Shown here in pieces: positions 59,132-64,000 of a stretch of 64,000 nucleotides of DNA (positions within the stretch are counted from its first letter, which is position 1; each line of letters begins with the position of its first letter). The DNA lies in the NCBI GenBank assembly GCA_963761775.1, contig CAVXIF010000003.1, positions 132,430-196,429 of the forward strand. Reading direction: 5' to 3'. The DNA comes from Parerythrobacter_A sp963761775 (GTDB lineage: Bacteria > Pseudomonadota > Alphaproteobacteria > Sphingomonadales > Sphingomonadaceae). The position numbers and the translations under genes are program-made. The notes below the pieces were generated by a model. That model was given only the letters and a program-made list of their open reading frames with translations. It made no database searches and was not told the DNA's origin.

Positions 59132-60423
59132 ACCGCACCGGCCATATAATCGGCCCATGCCGAAAACTGGTTCCGAATATATCCCTCGGACGTGGCGGGG
59201 GTCCGCGCTAGTGCATCGGTACGCTCCCGATCTTCCCGTATGCCCCGGCTCATTGGGATCCAGTCCCTCTCGCCATAGCTGTTGCCCAGCAGCAGGCGTT
59301 CGTAGATTTCCAGATCGTCGGCGATCACAGGAGACGCGGCGGAATTGGCGCCGGTGCAATATTCTATCGCGTTAACGTGCGTTTCTTCGGGCGCGCCGAC
59401 CAGTTTGAAGGTGAAGCCGATCATCTCGGTTAGATCGTGGCGCACGGGGCGAATGATGCGGATCGTCTGATAGCGTGCATGCCAGAAGGATGACGGGTAG
59501 AGCAGCATTAGGTGCCGATCCACCGCCAGTACGTCGCGCGCTTTCGCCTCGCCGTGGTGGTCGATCAGCGACCGGGTATAGGCGTCGGCCGTGTCGGGGG
59601 TGTAGTCGGCCCCCATGTGGCCCCCGATATAACTGTGACCGCCGGGCACGGTCACCATGTCCAGATCCTGGAAGAACTGTATCGGCTTGCCGTTTGCCAG
59701 CATCATGCCGACGCTCGGCACGATATTGTCCTGTCCCACCTCGGCCATGACGGCCTTCGAGGAAACCACGCTGGCAGCGTGGGCGAAACCTGGGTGGATC
59801 GTATCGTTCAAGTTCTCGAACGTCATTTTCCAGTTCGCACGGTAGTAATGGCGCAACTGGTATTTCCCCACCTCGATACGTCCGGTCGGCGACCGGTCAA
59901 CCAGATCGTCGATGGTGGTGGTCATGTGACCGAGGAAGTCAGTCAGGTCCGGCGCTTCTGCACCCAGCAGATTGCCGAAGATGAAGCCGCGATAGGTCTG
60001 GGTGCGCACCTTCGTTATTGCATAGTCGTCCGGGTCCAGCACGCCCGCATAATTGGAAGCATTGGACACGAAGCGCACGGTGCCATCCGCGTTGAATGTC
60101 CACCCATGATATGGACATTGGTGGCCGTTGGGTGCCGATCCGTTCTCAAAAGCGCATAGGGTTGCACCACGATGGGAGCAGCGGTTGAAGATCGTCTCGA
60201 TCGAACCGTCCTTCGCGCGCGTCAGTATGACGGCCTGTGTCCCCATGTGCCGAACGACATAATCGCCGGCATTGGCAATTTCGCTTTCATGGGCGAGATA
60301 AAGCCAGGCGCGTCCGTATACCCGCTCCATTTCGAGGTCGAAGATTTCCGGATCGGTGTAGACCGATTTGTGGATGGCATCTTCGCGGACCAGCGCGCGG
60401 GCGTCGAACGTGTCGGTTGTCAT
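59128..60423 (-). CDS. Ring-hydroxylating dioxygenase, alpha subunit (Rieske oxygenase)
   Basis: A 431-residue alpha subunit. The Rieske [2Fe-2S] ligands are Cys82 and His84 in NRCSHRG and Cys103 and His106 in CPYHGW. The mononuclear iron site is in NLNDTIHPGFAH (bridging Asp207, His210, His215). Together with the beta subunit it activates O2 on an aromatic ring. Substrate unknown; the style is near aromatic-acid (salicylate/anthranilate/benzoate-type) oxygenases. Divergent from the amidohydrolase gene with a 143-base shared promoter region, probably under LysR control. Confidence 0.9.
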   Translation of the reverse strand: MTTDTFDARALVREDAIHKSVYTDPEIFDLEMERVYGRAWLYLAHESEIANAGDYVVRHMGTQAVILTRAKDGSIETIFNRCSHRGATLCAFENGSAPNGHQCPYHGWTFNADGTVRFVSNASNYAGVLDPDDYAITKVRTQTYRGFIFGNLLGAEAPDLTDFLGHMTTTIDDLVDRSPTGRIEVGKYQLRHYYRANWKMTFENLNDTIHPGFAHAASVVSSKAVMAEVGQDNIVPSVGMMLANGKPIQFFQDLDMVTVPGGHSYIGGHMGADYTPDTADAYTRSLIDHHGEAKARDVLAVDRHLMLLYPSSFWHARYQTIRIIRPVRHDLTEMIGFTFKLVGAPEETHVNAIEYCTGANSAASPVIADDLEIYERLLLGNSYGERDWIPMSRGIREDRERTDALARTPATSEGYIRNQFSAWADYMAGAV

Positions 60424-60566
60424 GGGGTGCGTTCTAGGCAGACTGACGCACGGGGTAAGCTGACGCAAACCCTGAACTGCATGAATAGTAGTTATGTCGC
60501 CGTCACAAGGGCGCCATCGAACCCGGGCTGCAAATGCTCTAGCCAAAAGCCAGAACAGGAGATGAA

Positions 60567-61679
60567 ATGCCCGCTTCGCTCGACAATCTGGCGCTGCTTC
60601 CCGACGATGTGTTCGTCATCGATCCGGTCGTCCATGCATTGAACCTGGATGCTGCGAACGTCGCATCGAAATATGGCCAGCAACTGCACACGATGTCCTA
60701 CGGTCTGCACACGATGCTCAGTCCGCCGCACGCGCTCTGCCCGCTGGACCTTTACATGACCGACATGCCGCCCGAGGCGCTGGTCAGGACAATGTTCGAA
60801 GAAAGCCAGACCGATCTCGTCGCCACTCACACTTTGCGGCTCGACAGCTGGTTCGAAGACGGTTTTGCGGCGGAATGGAAAACGGTCGAGATGGCGCGGG
60901 ACTGGCCAACACGGGTGCTCGGCTACGTCGGCCTCGACCCGACGCAGGAAACGGCCGCCGTTCTCGATGATCTGGAACGCCAGGTGGCGAAGACACCGAA
61001 TGCCGTTGGGGTGAAGCTCTACCCGCATCAGATGGACCCGTATCGACGTTGGCTGGCAAACGATGATACGGTGCTGCGGCTGATCGAACGTGCGCAGGAA
61101 CTCGGGCTGAAATCCATCGCCATACACAAGGCGTTGCCGAACGGCTCGGTGCCGCTGGCCCCGTACCGCATCGGCGAAGATTTTGAGCAGGCCGCCGATG
61201 CCTTTCCAGACATGGCATTCGAAATTGTGCATTCGGGCATGGCCTTCATCGAAGAAACCGCAATGGCTATCGGGCGGTTTCCGAACGTCTATGCTAATCT
61301 TGAAACCACGACCGCCATGCTATGGCAGGCACCGGGCCGGTTCGCGGCTGCGCTTGCATTGCTGATGCAATGGGGCGGCCCGGAAAAGCTGCTGTGGTCC
61401 ACGGGATGCACCGTCGTGCACCCGCAACATTTGCTGCAGCTTTTCTGGGCATTCCAGTTTCCCGATGCGCTGCTGGAACAGCATGGCATTCCGCCTATCG
61501 ACGTCACCGTGAAGCGGCTAATCCTGGGTGGCAACTACGCACGGATGATAGGGCTCGACGTGCAGGATTGGCAGGACCGGCAGACGGGCGACGGCGTTGC
61601 AGCCGATACGCTGAAGGAACCTTGGTCGTGCTGGCGCGACGTCGCCGCGAACACGGCGCGCGAACCGGCGAACGCATGA
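60567..61679 (+). CDS. Amidohydrolase (ACMSD-like, amidohydrolase-2 family)
   Basis: A 370-residue TIM-barrel protein: VFVIDPVVHALNLD (His position of the first metal motif), GYVGLDPTQETAAVLDDLERQ, AVGVKLYPHQMDPYRRW, SIAIHKALPNG, FEIVHSGMAFIEE and a late LLWSTGCTVVHPQ with histidine. Members decarboxylate or hydrolyse cyclic and aromatic acids (ACMSD, gamma-resorcylate decarboxylase). It is divergent from the dioxygenase and overlaps the MIP18-like gene by four bases. Possibly decarboxylates a ring intermediate. Confidence 0.82.
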   Translation: MPASLDNLALLPDDVFVIDPVVHALNLDAANVASKYGQQLHTMSYGLHTMLSPPHALCPLDLYMTDMPPEALVRTMFEESQTDLVATHTLRLDSWFEDGFAAEWKTVEMARDWPTRVLGYVGLDPTQETAAVLDDLERQVAKTPNAVGVKLYPHQMDPYRRWLANDDTVLRLIERAQELGLKSIAIHKALPNGSVPLAPYRIGEDFEQAADAFPDMAFEIVHSGMAFIEETAMAIGRFPNVYANLETTTAMLWQAPGRFAAALALLMQWGGPEKLLWSTGCTVVHPQHLLQLFWAFQFPDALLEQHGIPPIDVTVKRLILGGNYARMIGLDVQDWQDRQTGDGVAADTLKEPWSCWRDVAANTAREPANA

Positions 61680-62014
61680 TCGACGATGCCGTCCGTGCAG
61701 TCCTGAAGGAGATTTACGATCCGTGCAGCATAGCGACCGGCCACCCGGTGTCGGTGCTGGACATGGGCCTGGTCCGTGGATGGAGCTTTAAAGAGGGCAC
61801 GTTGACGGTCACGTTTTGCGTAACGTTCGCCGGATGCACGATGGCACCGCATTTTGCCCAAGCCGCTGCGCGCGACCTTGCAAAGATCGAAGGCGTCGGG
61901 TGCGTCGAAACGATCATCGACACCGATTTCATCTGGACGACGGAATTGATGACCTCCCCGCCAGCACCGATGCAGGGGGAGCCTCAAGCCTGGCGCAGAC
62001 GAGTTACGTCTTAG
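61676..62014 (+). CDS. MIP18/DUF59 (PaaD-like) small protein
   Basis: A 112-residue DUF59 domain: VLKEIYDPCSIATGHPVSVLDMGLVRGWSFKEGTLTVTFCVTFAGCTMAPHF, with the DPxxx-PVSVLDMGLV motif and an invariant-type cysteine in GCTMAP. Relatives include PaaD and Fe-S assembly factors. The ATG overlaps the amidohydrolase stop (ATGA). It may help mature the Rieske or another Fe-S enzyme of the cluster. It meets the SnoaL gene head-on with an 11-base overlap. Confidence 0.82.
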   Translation: MIDDAVRAVLKEIYDPCSIATGHPVSVLDMGLVRGWSFKEGTLTVTFCVTFAGCTMAPHFAQAAARDLAKIEGVGCVETIIDTDFIWTTELMTSPPAPMQGEPQAWRRRVTS

Positions 62015-62468
62015 AGAAGAACGCGTCCCACTTGTCGGGCTCCAGGCACATGTGCCAGCATTCCTTGAGCTTGCCGTCTTCCAACCGCCACGTCATCGCT
62101 TCGCGCGTATTGAGCTGTTTCTCGCCCTTGCGTGCCCGCACCTCGGCGATCAGCACGACGTGATCGTCGCTGCCGAAATAGTCGAGCGGATAGGCCCAGT
62201 AGGCGTCGACGGCGTCCTGCAGCATCCCGAAATTGCGCATTATCTCCTCATGCCCGACATAATCACCGGCAAGGACGTTGTCGCCTGGCATGTGCCAGAT
62301 GGCGTCTTCCGCGATATCGGTAAACAGGGCGTCGACATCGCCCCCCTGAAACGCCTTGTGCGCCGCATAGAGCATGTGCGCATGCTTGTGATCGCCTTCG
62401 CCCAGCGGCCGCATTGCCGGGGGTTCGGCTTCCTCTGCCGCCAGCGCGCCTGTATATCCTACACTCAT
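62004..62468 (-). CDS. SnoaL/NTF2-like protein
   Basis: A 154-residue NTF2-fold protein: AHMLYAAHKAFQGGDVDALFTDIAEDAIWHMPGDNVLAGDYVGHEEIMRNFGMLQDAVDAYW, DHVVLIAEVRARKGEKQLNTREAMTWRLEDGKLKECWHMCLEPDKWDAFF. No signal peptide. The ATG overlaps the Ohr stop by four bases. Such proteins are usually ketosteroid-isomerase-like or binding proteins; catalytic residues cannot be assigned. Confidence 0.78.
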   Translation of the reverse strand: MSVGYTGALAAEEAEPPAMRPLGEGDHKHAHMLYAAHKAFQGGDVDALFTDIAEDAIWHMPGDNVLAGDYVGHEEIMRNFGMLQDAVDAYWAYPLDYFGSDDHVVLIAEVRARKGEKQLNTREAMTWRLEDGKLKECWHMCLEPDKWDAFFSKT

Positions 62469-62890
62469 ACAGCACCTGTCACGTCGAAATCGACATCGAT
62501 GTTGCCGCGCGTGGCATTGGAATAGGGGCATACCTCGTGCGTTTGCGCCACCAGCGTTTCTGCCGCCGTCTGATCGAGCGAGGGCAGGGCGACATCGTGC
62601 CGAACCGCCAGCTTGAAGCCCGGCCCGTCGCTGCGTTCGCCGATGGACACATGACCGGTCACCGTTGAGCCGGAGACATCGAGTTTCTGTTGGCCTGCAA
62701 TGAACTGCATCGCCGAATGGAAGCACGCGGCATAGCCAGCCGCGAACAGCTGTTCGGGGTTGCTGCCGTTTCCCGATCCCCCCATCGCTGCGGGCACGGC
62801 AAGGTCCAGCACAATCGCCGCATCGTCGGTTTCGACGTGGCCATCGCGACCGCCCGATGCCGTTGCCGTGGCTGTGTAAAGAGCTCTCAT
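62465..62890 (-). CDS. Ohr/OsmC-family organic hydroperoxide resistance protein
   Basis: A 141-residue Ohr-type peroxidase: catalytic Cys56 in GYAACFHSAM and resolving Cys121 in EVCPYSNATRGN, with the arginine of RGN and the domain order of Ohr (TATATASGGRDGHVETDD, GGSGNGSNPEQLFAAGYAA). Reduces organic hydroperoxides, useful against oxygenase by-products. Overlaps the SnoaL start and the NmrA stop by four bases each, so translation of all three is coupled. Confidence 0.88.
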   Translation of the reverse strand: MRALYTATATASGGRDGHVETDDAAIVLDLAVPAAMGGSGNGSNPEQLFAAGYAACFHSAMQFIAGQQKLDVSGSTVTGHVSIGERSDGPGFKLAVRHDVALPSLDQTAAETLVAQTHEVCPYSNATRGNIDVDFDVTGAV

Positions 62891-63765
62891 GGGGTATTCT
62901 CCTGTGGCTGGCCCTGCGCCAGCGTTGCAGTAACAAACTCCGGGTGTGACAGCAGGGGCTGGCCGACGATCGCCTCACTTCTCGTGCGGTCCTCTGCGGT
63001 TGACGGGCATCCACGGTCCTGCGTGACTTCCATCATTACGGTGAAATCATGGGCCATCCAGTCGGAGAAGTCAGGGACATTCCTTCGCATCGCGTCGATG
63101 AATGGTTCGATGCCATCGCCGCCATAGTCGACGGGGGCCCCCTTTGCGGCGGCCCAGTTCGCGGCGATGGCCGGGCCCGTAAGTTGGTCGGGGCCGCATA
63201 GCGGAACCGCTTGCCCGTCCCATTGATCGGAAAGCAATGCGTTTGCGGCGGCACGTGCGATGTCCGCTGCGTCAATGCTCCAAACGCCAGCGGTACCGAT
63301 CGGCAAGGGATAGACCCCCGCCCCCATTATGGCCGGGATGGCCATCAGATCGTTCTGGAAAAAGAAGTTGGGTTGCAGCACGACACCGCCCGGCTCGCTT
63401 AGCACGGCTTCCTTGATGGGTATCTTGGTTTCGAAATGCGGGATCTCGGCCATGCTTTCCAGGTTGTGGATCGCCAGATACACGATCTTGCGCACACCCA
63501 CACTGCGCAATGCCTCCACGGCAGCCAGCCCGATATCGGTCTCATCCGGGCCGAGCGGTGTGGCGAGGTAGACAGCCTGATATCCTTGTGCCTGTTCCGC
63601 CAGCGTCGCTGCATCGGTCATGTCCAGCGAGATACTGCCTGCTTCGCCGCCGCCACGCCGCGCGGCAGCGACCACATCGACGCCGTCGCCGCGTAGCTGC
63701 GCGACGAGCGGGGCGCCGACATTACCCGTTCCGCCCAGAACCAGGACCCGCATCTCTTCGAGCAT
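62887..63765 (-). CDS. NmrA/SDR-a-type NAD(P)-binding protein
   Basis: A 292-residue atypical SDR: MRVLVLGGTGNVGAPLVAQLRGDG (GGTGxxG, about 5-30), AVYLATPLGPDE, VGVRKIVYLAIHN, PHFETKIPIKEAVLSEPGGVVLQPNFFFQNDL and GPAIAANWAAAKG. Style of NmrA-like or NAD(P)H:quinone-type reductases. ATG 63765 is used; ATG 63753 (MRVLV) is equally plausible. It starts two bases after the receptor's stop, so it follows the receptor in an operon. Redox role in the island not proven. Confidence 0.85.
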   Translation of the reverse strand: MLEEMRVLVLGGTGNVGAPLVAQLRGDGVDVVAAARRGGGEAGSISLDMTDAATLAEQAQGYQAVYLATPLGPDETDIGLAAVEALRSVGVRKIVYLAIHNLESMAEIPHFETKIPIKEAVLSEPGGVVLQPNFFFQNDLMAIPAIMGAGVYPLPIGTAGVWSIDAADIARAAANALLSDQWDGQAVPLCGPDQLTGPAIAANWAAAKGAPVDYGGDGIEPFIDAMRRNVPDFSDWMAHDFTVMMEVTQDRGCPSTAEDRTRSEAIVGQPLLSHPEFVTATLAQGQPQENTP

Positions 63766-63766
63766 C

Positions 63767-64000
63767 TTAATAGCTGAAGCCGACGGTGACCCCGAACTCG
63801 CGGGGCCGGCCCAAATACGTGTACGCAACACCTTGCGATGCCAGAGCGTTTTGCCCGAAGGTAAAGTATTCGGTATCCGTCAGGTTCTGCGCATAACCCG
63901 CGATCGTAAAGCGTTCGCCAACATCGGCAAATGTTACCCGGGCATTCAAGATCCCGTAATCGTCCTGCCGTTCAAAAGGTAGGTTGAACGCGGTGAAGAA
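63767..64000 (-). CDS. TonB-dependent receptor, C-terminal part (cut by window edge)
   Basis: The last 77 codons of an outer-membrane receptor: NARVTFADVGERFTIAGYAQNLTDTEYFTFGQN, then GRPREFGVTVGFSY with the aromatic C-terminal residue required for outer-membrane insertion. NLTDxEY is the signature of the last strands in sphingomonad receptors. It heads the receptor-NmrA-Ohr-SnoaL operon and likely imports the aromatic or nitrile substrate. The rest lies beyond the right edge. Confidence 0.87.
   Translation of the reverse strand, partial: FFTAFNLPFERQDDYGILNARVTFADVGERFTIAGYAQNLTDTEYFTFGQNALASQGVAYTYLGRPREFGVTVGFSY

Overview
The window looks like chromosomal DNA of a GC-rich alphaproteobacterium, most likely a sphingomonad (Sphingomonadaceae or Erythrobacteraceae). 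The grounds are three TonB-dependent receptors placed next to catabolic operons, DUF1838, HapK-like and CaiB proteins, and intergenic inverted repeats of types I associate with sphingomonad genomes (CCTTCGACAAGCTCAGGGC, CTCTGCGCCTCTGCGC). This is inference from gene content; no database search was possible. I see no rRNA, tRNA, CRISPR array, insertion sequence or phage gene, and no stretch over 300 bases lacks a gene.

Region 1 (1-36.8 kb) is a large accessory catabolic island. Five copies of a 12-bp palindrome, TTGTCCGGACAA, sit at its transcription units: hydrolase / isochorismatase-deacetylase-aldehyde dehydrogenase operon; receptor-VOC-MFS-oxidase-nitrilase operon / membrane protein; a second, broken receptor; DUF1838 / CitE-MaoC-acyl-CoA dehydrogenase-CaiB-CaiB operon; and a secreted protein-quinone reductase pair. 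The only GntR/UTRA repressor seen (24320-25078) is the natural candidate to bind it. Downstream follow two MmgE/PrpD proteins, an acyl-CoA ligase, an amidase, a HapK-like protein, an SDR, a third deacetylase-type hydrolase, an enoyl-CoA hydratase and a VOC protein. My working model is uptake of an unknown substrate, opening of a cyclic amide or imide (three PuuE-like hydrolases, an isochorismatase-like amidohydrolase, an amidase), then CoA activation and breakdown of a C5-type branched dicarboxylate by an itaconate/mesaconate-like set. The substrate is unproven. Single-base frameshifts are concentrated between 10 and 30 kb and hit seven genes, so this part is either decaying or poorly sequenced.

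Region 2 (36.8-47.6 kb) is more housekeeping-like: a Lrp-type regulator divergent from a cysteine-synthase-like enzyme, a glycosyltransferase/toroid/GH130 cluster, a PRC-barrel membrane protein, and an operon of an SRPBCC protein, a formaldehyde-dehydrogenase-like zinc enzyme and an SDR, then a DsbA-family protein.

Region 3 (47.6-64 kb) is an aromatic-acid island: an aryl-CoA hydroxylase fused to an Old Yellow Enzyme domain, a hotdog thioesterase, a fumarylacetoacetase-family hydrolase, gentisate 1,2-dioxygenase, a nitrilase, a flavin reductase, a LysR regulator, an esterase, an acyl-CoA ligase, a thiolase, a Rieske dioxygenase (beta and alpha), an amidohydrolase with a MIP18-like partner, a SnoaL-like protein, Ohr, an NmrA-like reductase and the end of another receptor. 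Together they suggest a CoA-dependent salicylate (or anthranilate-like) route to gentisate with ring cleavage, fed by the dioxygenase and nitrilase.
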